Source: Altererythrobacter ishigakiensis
GTDB lineage: Bacteria > Pseudomonadota > Alphaproteobacteria > Sphingomonadales > Sphingomonadaceae
NCBI RefSeq assembly: GCF_001663155.1
Contig: NZ_CP015963.1
Coordinates: 248,001 to 312,000, forward strand
Reading direction: 5' to 3'
DNA length: 64,000 bases
The notes beneath the pieces are model-generated. The model saw only the letters and a program-made list of their open reading frames with translations. It made no database searches and was not told the DNA's origin. Below, piece by piece: positions 34,852-48,636 of the stretch. Each line of letters begins with the position of its first letter. Within the stretch, counting starts at the first letter, position 1. The translations under genes and the position numbers were made by a program.

Positions 34852-35544
34852 ATGGCGAATTCTTATACTCAAGCCTCGCGCGCGCCGATCAGTCGGCATC
34901 CCGCTTTCGTGCCGCTTTGCGCCGTATGGCTCGCGGCTTTGTTGAGTGGATGTATTGCGGTCTTGCCAGATGGCCTGATCGCTTCGAGCATGGCGCAATT
35001 CGCAATCCCCACTATCGCCAAAAGCCAAGCGGTACTCGCCGCAGTCGCAGGCGTTGCAGGGGGGCTTGTTGGATGGGCGGGTGCAAAGGTCATTGCTTCG
35101 GCTCAAACTGACCGGCAAGCAGAGCTTGAAGGTTACGACCCGCATGTGATCGAAGAAGAGGCTGCAGTTGCCCTGGCAGACCACGAGGATGATCGCTATT
35201 CCATCGCAGACGATTTGCCTTTGGTCGAGGCCGAACCTGAAACAGAGGCTCCGTCGCCAAACGAGCTGATACCTGACGACACGTCAGTCCCCGCCGATCC
35301 AATTGTCGAAGTGATGGAGGCAAAGGAGCAAACCCCGCAACACGGCAAGGCAGTCAATCTGCTGCGCACGCAAGCGACTGACGCCTTGGCGATGCCGCAG
35401 CTGATAGAGCGATTTGCAGTCGCATTGGACGATCACCGCAGCGCAGTTGAAGACGCGGTGCATAGCTATTCTCCACCGACGCCTCCTGCTGAAATGAGCG
35501 ACCGTCTGCGCGCGCTATTACCCCAAACACGCCTTACAAACTGA
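34852..35544 (+). CDS. Unknown membrane protein with acidic cytoplasmic domain
   Basis: 230 residues. Two hydrophobic helices are predicted at about 19-37 and 58-80 (FVPLCAVWLAALLSGCIAVL and VLAAVAGVAGGLVGWAGAKV), followed by 145 mostly hydrophilic, acidic residues with long Pro/Glu-rich stretches and a C-terminal helix (LIERFAVALDDHRSAVEDAVH). I recognise no family. The layout, two helices then a flexible acidic tail, suggests a membrane-anchored scaffold. It stands alone between the divergent MaoC operon and gltB. Confidence 0.75.
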   Translation: MANSYTQASRAPISRHPAFVPLCAVWLAALLSGCIAVLPDGLIASSMAQFAIPTIAKSQAVLAAVAGVAGGLVGWAGAKVIASAQTDRQAELEGYDPHVIEEEAAVALADHEDDRYSIADDLPLVEAEPETEAPSPNELIPDDTSVPADPIVEVMEAKEQTPQHGKAVNLLRTQATDALAMPQLIERFAVALDDHRSAVEDAVHSYSPPTPPAEMSDRLRALLPQTRLTN

Positions 35545-35621
35545 GCATCCCCCTCTGGAACCAAGTAGCATGTGCTAAAGTTCAACCTTTGGCGCCTGAA
35601 ACTTTGCTAGCGCCTTCGCAG

Positions 35622-35745
35622 TTGCAAAAACCATTTCATGTCGCCATGAAAGCATCAAGCAATCACAAAGCTGCGTGAATCGGGCACCGAGATTGCACTT
35701 AATTGCCGGACAGCGCCTCGCAAGCGCGGTCGCGACAGACCGGCA
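35622..35745 (+). promoter_or_regulatory. gltB upstream region with promoter candidate and dyads
   Basis: A possible -35 TTGCAA (35622-35627) and weak -10 CATGAA (35645-35650) are 17 bp apart. A perfect dyad TTTCATG (35634-35640) / CATGAAA (35645-35651) overlaps the -10. Nearer the gene, TGCCGG (35704-35709) pairs with CCGGCA (35740-35745), and CGGTC (35727-35731) with GACCG (35738-35742), as alternative stems in the leader. Confidence 0.4.
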
Positions 35746-35765
35746 TCTGACAGGATGGATTTTGA

Positions 35766-40418
<4,653 letters not shown>

Positions 40419-40437
40419 AGTCAGGGAAAGCTAGAAC

Positions 40438-41874
40438 ATGGGCAAGGAAACAGGCTTCCTGGAACTCGACCGCCGCGATCGCGACTATCTCGATCCGACA
40501 GAGCGACTGGGCAATTACCGTGAGTTTGTCATCCAGCCGGATGATGTCACGCTGAAATCGCAGGCCAGCCGCTGCATGAACTGTGGAATTCCATATTGTC
40601 ACAACGGTTGCCCGGTGAACAATATCATCCCGGACTGGAATCATCTTGTCTACGAGGGTGACTGGCGGAACGCGCTCGACGTGCTCCATTCAACCAACAA
40701 TTTCCCTGAATTCACGGGACGGATTTGTCCCGCTCCGTGCGAAGCAGCGTGCACGCTCAACATCACTGACCAGCCTGTCACGATCAAATCAATCGAGTGC
40801 GCGATTGTCGATCGGGGTTGGGAAGAGGGCTGGATTACCCCTCAGGTGTCTGAAAAGAAGACCGGCAAGTCCGTGGCCGTGGTCGGATCTGGCCCCGCCG
40901 GCATGGCCTGCGCACAGCAGCTCGCTCGCGCTGGGCATGCAGTGACTGTGTTTGAGAAGTCGGACCGGATCGGCGGACTGCTGCGATACGGCATCCCTGA
41001 CTTCAAGATGGAGAAGCATCTCATCAACCGCCGCGCGGTTCAGATGGAAGCCGAGGGGGTCGAATTCAAAACCTCCAAAGAGGTGGGTGTCGATGTTTCC
41101 TTCAAGAGCTTGCAGGAAAACTTTGACGCTGTGGTCTTGGCTGGTGGCGCTGAAGACGCGCGCGCTCTTGCCATCCCCGGTGCTGAGATGAACGGCGTAC
41201 GCTTGGCGATGGAATTCCTGACCCAGCAAAACAAGCGCAACGCTGGCGATGATGAAGTGCGTGCGGCACCGCGCGGTAGTTTGCTCGCGACCGGCAAGAA
41301 GGTTGTCGTGATCGGCGGCGGAGACACCGGCAGCGACTGTGTCGGCACATCGAACAGGCAAGGTGCGGAAAGCGTGGTCCAATTGGAGATCATGCCCAAG
41401 CCGCCGGAAAAGGAAGACAAGGCGCTGACTTGGCCCGATTGGCCGCTCAAGCTCCGGACGTCCTCCAGCCATGAGGAAGGCGTAGAGCGCGATTGGGCTG
41501 TCCTGACTAAACGTGTGGTTGGCGATGGCGAAACCGTCACCGGGCTGGAATGCGTGCGTGTCGAATGGAAAGACGGCGCGATGCAGGAAGTCGAAGGCTC
41601 AGAATTCACCATCGAAGCCGATCTGATTCTGCTTGCTATGGGCTTTGTCGGGCCGAAAAAGGCGGGCCTGCTTGATCAGGCCGGGGTTGAGCTGACGGGC
41701 CGCGGTAACGTTGATGCGGATACAAACAGCTACGCGACCAGCGTTGAGAACGTGTTTGCTTGCGGCGATATGCGCCGCGGGCAATCACTGGTCGTGTGGG
41801 CGATCCGTGAAGGGCGACAGGCTGCTCGTGCCGTTGACGAAGCATTGATGGGTGTTTCAGAGCTGCCGCGGTAA
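40438..41874 (+). CDS. gltD: Glutamate synthase small subunit
   Basis: 478 residues. N-terminal Cys clusters for two 4Fe-4S centres are in [19 protein letters not shown] and [15 protein letters not shown]. The FAD-binding [18 protein letters not shown] and the NADPH-binding [14 protein letters not shown] complete the fold. It feeds electrons from NADPH to GltB. It is in an operon with gltB; a hairpin begins directly after the stop codon. Confidence 0.97.
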   Translation: MGKETGFLELDRRDRDYLDPTERLGNYREFVIQPDDVTLKSQASRCMNCGIPYCHNGCPVNNIIPDWNHLVYEGDWRNALDVLHSTNNFPEFTGRICPAPCEAACTLNITDQPVTIKSIECAIVDRGWEEGWITPQVSEKKTGKSVAVVGSGPAGMACAQQLARAGHAVTVFEKSDRIGGLLRYGIPDFKMEKHLINRRAVQMEAEGVEFKTSKEVGVDVSFKSLQENFDAVVLAGGAEDARALAIPGAEMNGVRLAMEFLTQQNKRNAGDDEVRAAPRGSLLATGKKVVVIGGGDTGSDCVGTSNRQGAESVVQLEIMPKPPEKEDKALTWPDWPLKLRTSSSHEEGVERDWAVLTKRVVGDGETVTGLECVRVEWKDGAMQEVEGSEFTIEADLILLAMGFVGPKKAGLLDQAGVELTGRGNVDADTNSYATSVENVFACGDMRRGQSLVVWAIREGRQAARAVDEALMGVSELPR

Positions 41875-41918
41875 GGCCGTTTATCGGACTGCGCAGATAA
41901 AATCTCCCGATGTCGGCC
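41875..41918 (+). promoter_or_regulatory. Hairpin immediately after the gltD stop
   Basis: GGCCG (41875-41879) pairs with CGGCC (41914-41918), and ATCGG (41883-41887) with CCGAT (41907-41911); a CTGCGCAG palindrome lies in the loop. There is no T-run, so a 3'-end stabiliser or a processed or Rho-dependent end is more likely than an intrinsic terminator. Confidence 0.45.
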
Positions 41919-41989
41919 CTATACAATGCGGTCCGGCAAAAATGGTGCATCTCTCAAGCACTTGAACATTCACGGGTTTGGGGAAGTAA

Positions 41990-43339
41990 ATGGTGGTCGC
42001 ATTGGCTGCGCGGATTTCGCGCACGAAGCAGTTTATCGGTTGCGCCTTTGGCGCGGTGGCGATTGCAATGTTTTCGTCCAGCCCTGTTTTGGCTGAAGAG
42101 CCGCACAACCTTGAGTCGGCATACGGCAACGAATTCACGAAGGAAACGGGTACAGTCGGGCCGGTTGAATCCAGCAACGGCGCGAGCGTGAATTCGGATA
42201 ACGCCGCGGCGCCAGCCGCGTCTGTTCCGCCCGAACCGCCTCAAACGGCTCCGGTCAAGTTCAAGCTGGTCACCTCTCAGTTCGTTGACATGCCAGCGCA
42301 GGGCAGCGCAGCCGAAACTCTGCGCTATTCAGGCCGGGCTGATGCATATCTGGACATATCCGGTAGCGCATTTGGCGGCGATGACAGCCTAACGCTAACC
42401 GTTCGTCCCGAATACACCTGGGGCAAGGATTCGAACGGCGAGATTGGCCTGATCCCGAACAATACTGCGTTGTTCCGCGGTGAAGGGCGTGGCGACTTTG
42501 ATTTATCTGTGAGCGTTTCAAAGCGCTGGAATTCTGGCGCGAAGCTTATAGTGGGCAAGGTCAACGTGCTCGACCAAGGTGCCAAACTGCCAGTAGTGGG
42601 CAGCGACGGGCACTACGGTTTTCAGAACCTGTCGATGGCGCTGCCACCTTCCGCGATCATCCCTAATACGATCACCGGAGCACTGCTCGAAGTGCCGACA
42701 GAGAAGGTTCTCTATCGGCTTTGGGTCTACGATCCGGATTCACAGTACCAGCGCAGCGGTTTTGAAACAGCGTTCGAGAGCGGTGTGGGCTTTTTGGGCT
42801 CTGTGACTTTCCCGGTGAAGATCGGCGGGAAGCCGGGATACTATGCGCTAAAGCTCTCGGGCTCGACACGTGATGACATCAATGCTGACTCGCTGCCCTC
42901 TGTCCTCATCCCATCGCCGGGATCGGGTTTTGGCAAAAAGAAAGGCGAGTTCGCCGCGGTGCTCGCTGGATACCAGTACCTCGACGTTTATCCCGAGGCT
43001 CCCGGAAAAGGCTGGGGCATTTTTGGACAGGTCTATATGTCGAACGGCGACCCCACCTTCCTTGATCGCAGTGCGATGCTGGGCATTTCGGGCAACCCGC
43101 GTTTTCGTCCGCAAGACCGGTTTGGCGCGGCGTGGTTCCGATATTCGCTGACCAATCAGCTTGTCCGCGCGCTTGATCAGCGCCTTGCTCTGCAAGATGA
43201 GGAGGGCGTGGAGTATTTCTACACGCTCGGTCTGTCCAGCAATGTCCAGGTGACTGCAAACATTCAGGTCATCGACAGCGCGGTTGCCGCGCGCGACACC
43301 GGCGTGATGGCCGGGCTCAGGCTAACCACTCAGTTTTAG
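41990..43339 (+). CDS. OprB-type carbohydrate-selective porin family protein
   Basis: 449 residues with a signal peptide (about 1-35, ending VLA). The alternating hydrophobic pattern of a beta-barrel, the segment YAARPE/RYSGRADAYLDISGSAFGGDD, GVGFLGSVTFPVKIGGKPGYYALKLSGS, and a C-terminal aromatic end (MAGLRLTTQF with final Phe) match the OprB family. It should be an outer-membrane pore; sugar selectivity is only a family trait. The purine-rich GGGGAAG is 4 bp before the ATG. The stop overlaps the crotonase stop by 4 bp on the other strand. Confidence 0.82.
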   Translation: MVVALAARISRTKQFIGCAFGAVAIAMFSSSPVLAEEPHNLESAYGNEFTKETGTVGPVESSNGASVNSDNAAAPAASVPPEPPQTAPVKFKLVTSQFVDMPAQGSAAETLRYSGRADAYLDISGSAFGGDDSLTLTVRPEYTWGKDSNGEIGLIPNNTALFRGEGRGDFDLSVSVSKRWNSGAKLIVGKVNVLDQGAKLPVVGSDGHYGFQNLSMALPPSAIIPNTITGALLEVPTEKVLYRLWVYDPDSQYQRSGFETAFESGVGFLGSVTFPVKIGGKPGYYALKLSGSTRDDINADSLPSVLIPSPGSGFGKKKGEFAAVLAGYQYLDVYPEAPGKGWGIFGQVYMSNGDPTFLDRSAMLGISGNPRFRPQDRFGAAWFRYSLTNQLVRALDQRLALQDEEGVEYFYTLGLSSNVQVTANIQVIDSAVAARDTGVMAGLRLTTQF

Positions 43340-44121
43340 TCTTGTTGACGCGCCCTCGCTTGCACGGCTTCGCGCCGCGCTTCGACTTCCTCCGGTGTGA
43401 CAGCTGAATTGGCGGCGGAGGACAGTTCGGCCTCCAGCGCCATTCCGTCGGAAAAACTTCGAGCATAGCCATCATCAATCAGCTTCTTGTACTGTGCAAG
43501 AAACGCCGGATCGATGCTTGCCATGTCATTGGCCAGCTTCCGCGCCAATGGCAGCAATTCGACCGGCTCCACCACATGATTCACCAGCCCCCAAACCTTA
43601 GCAGTCTGCGCATCGAGAAAATTGCCGGTAAAGCTTAGCTCTTTCGCGCGGCTGATCCCAATCATGCGGGAAAGCTTCTGCGAGAGCCCCCAGCCCGGCA
43701 CAATCCCGACCCGCGCATGGGTATCGGCAAATCGCGCATTGGTGCTCGCGATCAGAACATCGCAAGCAATCGCGACTTCGAATCCGCCGGTGATCGCCAC
43801 GCCGTTGATCGCACCTATCACCGGCTTCCGGCACAACTCGATCGCCTTGACCGGATTTTCGTCCGCGCCTTCCGCATTGGCGGCGCCCAATGCGCCCTCT
43901 TCACTGCCCAGCTCTTTCAAATCGAGTCCCGCAGTAAACGCGCGCTCGCCAGCTCCGGTAAGGATAACGGCGCGCACGCTATCATCGCCATCGACTTGCT
44001 TCATGACTTGATAGAGCTGCGAACGAAGCGCTTTCGAAAGCGCGTTCATTGCTTGCGGGCGGTTGAGCGTGACCGTGGCCACGCCATCCTCGATATCAAG
44101 CAACACCAGATCTTCGCTCAT
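43336..44121 (-). CDS. Enoyl-CoA hydratase/isomerase (crotonase family)
   Basis: 261 residues from the second ATG (44121), which is 7 nt from SD GGAG; the first ATG at 44124 is only 4 nt away. The oxyanion-hole segment is ERAFTAGLDLKELG, and KPVIGAINGVAITGGFEVAIACDVLIAS with RVGIVPGWGLSQKLSRMIG matches typical hydratases; the second catalytic Glu region is present as GIVPGWG with no clear Glu, so the exact reaction is open. It is last in an ung-dksA-like-crotonase minus-strand cluster. Confidence 0.88.
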   Translation of the reverse strand: MSEDLVLLDIEDGVATVTLNRPQAMNALSKALRSQLYQVMKQVDGDDSVRAVILTGAGERAFTAGLDLKELGSEEGALGAANAEGADENPVKAIELCRKPVIGAINGVAITGGFEVAIACDVLIASTNARFADTHARVGIVPGWGLSQKLSRMIGISRAKELSFTGNFLDAQTAKVWGLVNHVVEPVELLPLARKLANDMASIDPAFLAQYKKLIDDGYARSFSDGMALEAELSSAANSAVTPEEVEARREAVQARARQQD

Positions 44122-44131
44122 CATCTTGCTC

Positions 44132-44467
44132 CTATCCCGCCCCGCTCGCGCAGTTCACGCAATTGGCGACACTGGGATCATGCCTAAGCCGTTTCTCGGC
44201 GATTTCCTCCCCGCACTTTAGGCAATAGCCCCACTCGCCATCGTTGATCCGTTCCAGAGCGGCCGCTATCCGGGCACGCTCGGCCAAGCGTCGCCGCTCG
44301 GTCGCTTGCGCCATGGCTTGCTGTTGCATCGCATCCATTCGGCTAAGACGCCCGACACTATCTTGCTGAAGCTCAACGGTTTCGCGCGAATCCGCATTGG
44401 TGGCATCCTCCGCATCCAGCGCTTTGCGCCGTGCGAGCAAGGCTATTCTGGCATCATCCTCATTCAT
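44132..44467 (-). CDS. DksA/TraR C4 zinc-finger protein
   Basis: 111 residues from the ATG at 44467; a longer open frame to 44557 overlaps ung and has no support. A coiled-coil-rich N-terminus (LARRKALDAEDATNADSRET, then QATERRRLAERARIAAALERI) precedes a four-Cys zinc finger at the C-terminus: CLKCGEEIAEKRLRHDP and CVNC. It resembles short TraR/DksA-like proteins that enter the RNA polymerase secondary channel. It follows ung by 10 bp and precedes the crotonase by 10 bp. Confidence 0.87.
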   Translation of the reverse strand: MNEDDARIALLARRKALDAEDATNADSRETVELQQDSVGRLSRMDAMQQQAMAQATERRRLAERARIAAALERINDGEWGYCLKCGEEIAEKRLRHDPSVANCVNCASGAG

Positions 44468-44477
44468 AACGACAAGA

Positions 44478-45155
44478 TCACCACGCAATACGCCCCCGAC
44501 CATGTGACTCAAGAAATGCATTCGTTTGACTGAACGGCTTCGAACCAAAGAAGCCACGGTGCGCTGACAATGGGCTGGGGTGCGGGCTCTTGATGATCAG
44601 GTGATTATTGCCGGCCCCAAGTCCCTGCACCCGACCAGCTTTCTTTTGTGCATGGCTGCCCCACAGGATGAACACCGTTGGCAAGCCTTGCTCCACAACT
44701 GCCGCCACACAGGCATCAGTGATCGCATCCCATCCGCGCCCGGCATGGCTGCCTGCTTGACCCGATTCGACTGTGAGTGTGTTGTTGAGCAGCAATACGC
44801 CCTGTGTAGCCCACCGGGTCAGGTCGCCATTTGCTGGGGGCTTTACACCCAGATCGCTTTCAATTTCCTGATATATATTGCGCAAGCTTGGCGGTAGTTT
44901 GACGCCCTCGCGTACCGAGAACGAAAGCCCATGCGCTTGTCCGGGGCCATGGTACGGATCCTGCCCCAAAATGACGACCCGCACTGAATCAAGCGGAGTC
45001 ATTGCAAGTGCCGCCAGCCTTTCCCCGCGCGGCGGAAAAATCGCTTTGCCCGCCTCCTCTTCTGCGCGCAGCCAGCCGCCTAACTTGCGCGCTTCGGGCT
45101 TAGCCAGAACTGGCTCCAGCGCAGGCCTCCAACTGTCAGGGATCGCTTCACTCAT
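44478..45155 (-). CDS. ung: Uracil-DNA glycosylase family 1
   Basis: 225 residues. The water-activating Asp66 is in VILGQDPYHGPGQAHGLSF, the uracil-binding VLLLNNTLTVESG follows, and the Leu-intercalation loop HPSPLSAHRGF holds the conserved His. It removes uracil from DNA. It is first in a minus-strand run with the DksA-like gene, divergent from the RNase D-like gene. Confidence 0.97.
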   Translation of the reverse strand: MSEAIPDSWRPALEPVLAKPEARKLGGWLRAEEEAGKAIFPPRGERLAALAMTPLDSVRVVILGQDPYHGPGQAHGLSFSVREGVKLPPSLRNIYQEIESDLGVKPPANGDLTRWATQGVLLLNNTLTVESGQAGSHAGRGWDAITDACVAAVVEQGLPTVFILWGSHAQKKAGRVQGLGAGNNHLIIKSPHPSPLSAHRGFFGSKPFSQTNAFLESHGRGRIAW

Positions 45156-45234
45156 AGTTTGAGAATAGGACTAGTTGGTCCGATACGTCACCACCCCTTT
45201 CCCTCTTTCCCCAATCGGCGTAAGGCGAGATCAT

Positions 45235-45855
45235 ATGGCTGTATATTTTCATGAAGAAGACTTGCCCGCCGACGTTTTGACCGGCGATGCGCCGCTTGCG
45301 GTGGATACTGAAACCATGGGTTTGATCACACATCGGGATCGGCTGTGCGTCGTGCAAATAAGCGATGGCAGCGGCGATGAACACCTGGTTCGGTTCGGCC
45401 CGGAAAGCCCCTATGACGCGCCAAACCTAAAGGCACTGTTAGGCGATCCCAATCGCTTGAAGCTCTATCATTTTGCGCGATTCGATCTGGCAGCGATCGA
45501 ATATTACCTTGGCGTCATAGCCGCACCGGTGTTTTGCACCAAGATCGCCAGCAAGCTGGTGCGCACCTACACCGATAGGCATGGACTCAAGAATCTCGTC
45601 GACGAAGTCTTGAACGAAAATCTATCCAAGGTTCAGCAATCAAGCGACTGGGGCGGGCCAGAGCTGAACGATGCACAGCGTGATTATGCCGCATCTGATG
45701 TTCGTTTCTTACATCGCTTGCGAGAGGAGCTGATCAAACGGTTGGAACGCGAAGGTCGCATGGATATCGCGCAAGCCTGTTTCGACTTTCTGCCAACTCG
45801 CGCAAAGCTCGATATCGCTGGCTGGCCGGACCACGACATATTCAGCCACAGTTGA
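45235..45855 (+). CDS. Ribonuclease D-like 3'-5' exonuclease
   Basis: 206 residues from the ATG at 45235 with SD AAGGCGAG; the frame is open upstream but unsupported. It is a DEDD exonuclease: Exo I VDTETMGL, Exo II KLYHFARFDLAAIEY, and Exo III NDAQRDYAASDVRFLHRL. The two HRDC domains of full RNase D (about 370 residues) are absent, so it is a minimal nuclease domain as found in many alphaproteobacteria. It probably acts in RNA 3' trimming. It precedes lptC by 26 bp. Confidence 0.9.
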   Translation: MAVYFHEEDLPADVLTGDAPLAVDTETMGLITHRDRLCVVQISDGSGDEHLVRFGPESPYDAPNLKALLGDPNRLKLYHFARFDLAAIEYYLGVIAAPVFCTKIASKLVRTYTDRHGLKNLVDEVLNENLSKVQQSSDWGGPELNDAQRDYAASDVRFLHRLREELIKRLEREGRMDIAQACFDFLPTRAKLDIAGWPDHDIFSHS

Positions 45856-45881
45856 TGGAAGAGACCGTATAAGCGCCTGTC

Positions 45882-46547
45882 ATGGAACTTCACAGCCGCA
45901 TAGAAACCCAGGAAGCCAAGCAGTTGCGCAGCCAGCGTCAGCATTTCGCTGCGCCTGGTGGTTCGCATGATCGTCTGGTCCGGTTTCTGAGCAAGGCTCT
46001 GCCGATGGGCGTCGGAATCGTCGCGGCGCTCATGGTGATCACACCACTTTCGCCGGGAAGCGAAGTCAGCTTCCTGCTTGATCGCAACAAGGTAGCGATG
46101 ATCGATGAACGGCTCTCGGTATCCAACGCCATGTATCGCGGGCAGGATGACAGCGGGAGACCGTTCTCCTTGACCGCGGGCGAGGCGGTGCAACGCTCCA
46201 GCGCGGAGGGGATAGTCAGGATGCGCGACATGATGGCGCAGATTTTGCTGAGGGACGGGCCCGCTCGGATCAGTGCCGATGGCGGAGCCTATGACATAGA
46301 CACTGAAGTCATGTCGGTAGACGGGCTGCTACGCCTTTCTTCTGCAGATGGATATTCCATGACGGCACGCGGTGTTTCAGTTGACCTGCAGTCCCGTGTG
46401 ATGACGGGATCCGGGCGTGTGCAGGGCGAAGTGCCTGCTGGCGCGTTCGAGGCCGACAGCATCGAATTAGATATAGACGAGCGCAGAATATCACTGCGCG
46501 GCAACGCACGTCTGACCATGAGCCCAGGCGAATTGAGGGTACCGTAA
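45882..46547 (+). CDS. lptC: LPS export ABC transporter periplasmic protein LptC
   Basis: 221 residues. One N-terminal membrane helix (about 36-58, ALPMGVGIVAALMVITPLSP) anchors a periplasmic beta-jellyroll domain with typical LptC segments (RPFSLTAGEAVQRSSAEG, SVDLQSRVMTGSGRVQGEVPAG). It passes LPS from LptBFG to LptA. Its stop overlaps the lptA start by one base (TAATG). lptB is not adjacent. Confidence 0.9.
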   Translation: MELHSRIETQEAKQLRSQRQHFAAPGGSHDRLVRFLSKALPMGVGIVAALMVITPLSPGSEVSFLLDRNKVAMIDERLSVSNAMYRGQDDSGRPFSLTAGEAVQRSSAEGIVRMRDMMAQILLRDGPARISADGGAYDIDTEVMSVDGLLRLSSADGYSMTARGVSVDLQSRVMTGSGRVQGEVPAGAFEADSIELDIDERRISLRGNARLTMSPGELRVP

Positions 46548-47092
46548 TGGCGCATTCTGTTCTCAGCACTTCATTCCGATCAGCCGCGATCGGCTTTGTT
46601 GCGACACTGGCTGCCTTCGGGGGGATACAGCTGCACGCGCAGGCTTTCTCTGGCCATAATTCCAACGCCCCGGTTCAATTCGATGCTGGCGACATAGACG
46701 TTGAAGATCGGGAGAACCGTGTAGTTCTGGTGGGCGGCGTGACGGTATCCCAGGCTGGAATGACTGTCCGTTCGCAGCGCATGCTCGTAAACTATAGCGA
46801 CGACGGCGATCTTTCGATTGCCCGCATTACCGCCACCGGCGGGGTTGATGTCCAGCGCGGCAATGAGCGTGCGCGCGGCGATGTTGCTGTCTATGACTTG
46901 CAGCGCCGCATCATCACGATGGCAGGGAATGTCACGCTTAGTCGTGGTGGTGACAGCCTTAATGGCGGGCGTTTAACTATCGATCTCAACTCTGGGCGCG
47001 CCAGTGTGGACGGCCAAGCTGCGACCAATGGTGAAAGTTCAAGCGGGCGCGTGACAGGCACCTTCACTGTCTCTGAAAGTGACGAGAACTAG
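46547..47092 (+). CDS. lptA: LPS transport periplasmic protein LptA (OstA-like)
   Basis: 181 residues with a signal peptide (about 1-32, ending LHAQA). The beta-jellyroll repeats match the family: NAPVQFDAGDIDVEDRENRVVLVGGVTVSQAGMTVRSQRMLVNYSDDG, then a second turn with GNVTLSRGGDSLNGGRLTIDLNSGRA. It forms the bridge that carries LPS across the periplasm. It is translationally coupled to lptC, and its end is 3 bp from the holA stop on the other strand. Confidence 0.93.
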   Translation: MAHSVLSTSFRSAAIGFVATLAAFGGIQLHAQAFSGHNSNAPVQFDAGDIDVEDRENRVVLVGGVTVSQAGMTVRSQRMLVNYSDDGDLSIARITATGGVDVQRGNERARGDVAVYDLQRRIITMAGNVTLSRGGDSLNGGRLTIDLNSGRASVDGQAATNGESSSGRVTGTFTVSESDEN

Positions 47093-47095
47093 GGG

Positions 47096-48136
47096 TTATC
47101 GCCGCGCAGCAAAACGCGCGATTTCGGTCAGCCCCTGGGCCAGCAATAGCTCGGCAGCCTGGCTGTTACCGAGCAGATCCTTGTGCAGTTGCATGAGCTT
47201 GGGACCGAGCCGCTCAAGCTTGCGCCGATGCCAGCTTTGCAGCTGATCACGGATATCGCGTTCATCGCGCCAGAATATCCCAAGGCGCGCCTTTGCCCCG
47301 CGGTCCATCCCGTCCAGTGAGCCCCGCGGCCCCAACTGCGCGGTGATTTGTGCTAACTGAGCCGCACGTCGTTCTACCGCAAGCAGGACACCTACCGCAT
47401 TCATCCCATGCTCGCGCATACGCTTCAGCTCAATATCCAGCTTGCCGCAATCACCTTTCAGCACTGCGTTGACAAGCGGCATGAATCCATCTTCTTCAGT
47501 GGCTGCCCCCACGGCATCCAGGTCCTCTGCCGTGAGCGCGACCGGTGATTGCGGCGAAGCATCGCAATAGGTTGCAAGCTTCGTAACCTCGGATTGTGCA
47601 AGCCGGACATCAAGCCCAGCCGCGCGCGCAATTCGTTCGCCCAGGTCTCCACTCAATCGCAAACCCGCCGCGTCCGCCATTTGCCGCACAGAGCCTGTCA
47701 CAGACGTCAGATCAGGAGGCCAAAACATGGCTACCAGCGCGTCCTTGCGCTTCTCAAGCAGTTTGGCAGTGCGCGACTTATCCGTCGCTGATGTCGCGAC
47801 TATCAGAACCGGCGCAGCTTCCCCGGCTCCGGCCTCGCCAGTCTCGATTAAAGTTTTGATTGCATCATGTGCTTCATCGCCACTAGCGCGGACATAGATG
47901 TATCGCTTGTCACCAAACAGCGATCCAGAACGAGCTTCATCGCCCAAAAGCGCAGGGTCCTTCTTGATGTCGGCACCGGACAGTTCGATCCGCTCACCTG
48001 CATCGGCCAGAAGTTGAGTCAGCGATTGCGCCGCCGCGGAAGCGCCGGCTTCATCAGGCCCGCAGAAGAAGAAGATGCCACATTGATCAACGGCGCGGCG
48101 AGCGGTGGAAGAAAAATCCTTTTGCGTTGCCTTCAC
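47096..48136 (-). CDS. holA: DNA polymerase III delta subunit
   Basis: 346 residues. It has the clamp-loader three-domain organisation: the N-terminal AAA+-like segment with FFFCGPDEAGASAAAQSLTQ, LVAMFWPPDLTSVTGSVRQMA, and a C-terminal helical collar with LLAVERRAAQLAQITAQ. It opens the beta clamp. It overlaps the lptE stop by 4 bp (ATGA), in the common alphaproteobacterial order leuS-lptE-holA. Confidence 0.93.
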   Translation of the reverse strand: MKATQKDFSSTARRAVDQCGIFFFCGPDEAGASAAAQSLTQLLADAGERIELSGADIKKDPALLGDEARSGSLFGDKRYIYVRASGDEAHDAIKTLIETGEAGAGEAAPVLIVATSATDKSRTAKLLEKRKDALVAMFWPPDLTSVTGSVRQMADAAGLRLSGDLGERIARAAGLDVRLAQSEVTKLATYCDASPQSPVALTAEDLDAVGAATEEDGFMPLVNAVLKGDCGKLDIELKRMREHGMNAVGVLLAVERRAAQLAQITAQLGPRGSLDGMDRGAKARLGIFWRDERDIRDQLQSWHRRKLERLGPKLMQLHKDLLGNSQAAELLLAQGLTEIARFAARR

Positions 48137-48636
48137 TGCGCGCTCTCAGCTTCGCGCAGAGTCAGCGCGACCTGGCGAACCATCCGGTCGGCGACTTCAC
48201 GTGCCAGATTCTCAAGCGCGGTTTGCTCAGCAGCAATGGTTGCATATTCGGATGAAACCACATCGATACCTGCGTCCGAACCCGATGTCGCATCAAGCAG
48301 GATCGCACCACTTGCCAGGTCAACCAGCTGATAACGTGCACGCAAAATGCGGCGTTCACGGCTGATCGTGTCATCATTGAGGACGCCCAGAGCCTCTAGC
48401 GAATCATCCAGCTGCACATCCAGCCGGTAGAGCGGCGATGCACGTTCACCGGTTAGCTGTAGCCGGTCATTCAGCGCATTACGCACCAACCAACCGTCGC
48501 GTCCCTGGATCGGCGCTACATCCACAGCGGCCAACCCTTGCGCCACCGGGTCGCTGGAACCACCCGAGTAAAGCGGTTGTAGCCCACAAGCAGATAGCGT
48601 GAGCAAAGCAAGGGAGGCGATAAATGTGCGCATCAT
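48133..48636 (-). CDS. lptE: LPS assembly lipoprotein LptE
   Basis: 167 residues with a lipoprotein signal, lipobox LSAC with Cys17 in [14 protein letters not shown] (the tandem ATG makes the start ambiguous by one codon). The following GLQPLY is a hallmark of alphaproteobacterial LptE. It plugs and helps assemble the LptD translocon. It overlaps leuS by 4 bp and holA by 4 bp, so it is fully coupled to both. Confidence 0.92.
   Translation of the reverse strand: MMRTFIASLALLTLSACGLQPLYSGGSSDPVAQGLAAVDVAPIQGRDGWLVRNALNDRLQLTGERASPLYRLDVQLDDSLEALGVLNDDTISRERRILRARYQLVDLASGAILLDATSGSDAGIDVVSSEYATIAAEQTALENLAREVADRMVRQVALTLREAESAQ

Noticed and set aside
40789..41472. 227-residue frame opposite gltD
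   Set aside because: Antisense shadow of gltD; no start signal or domain.
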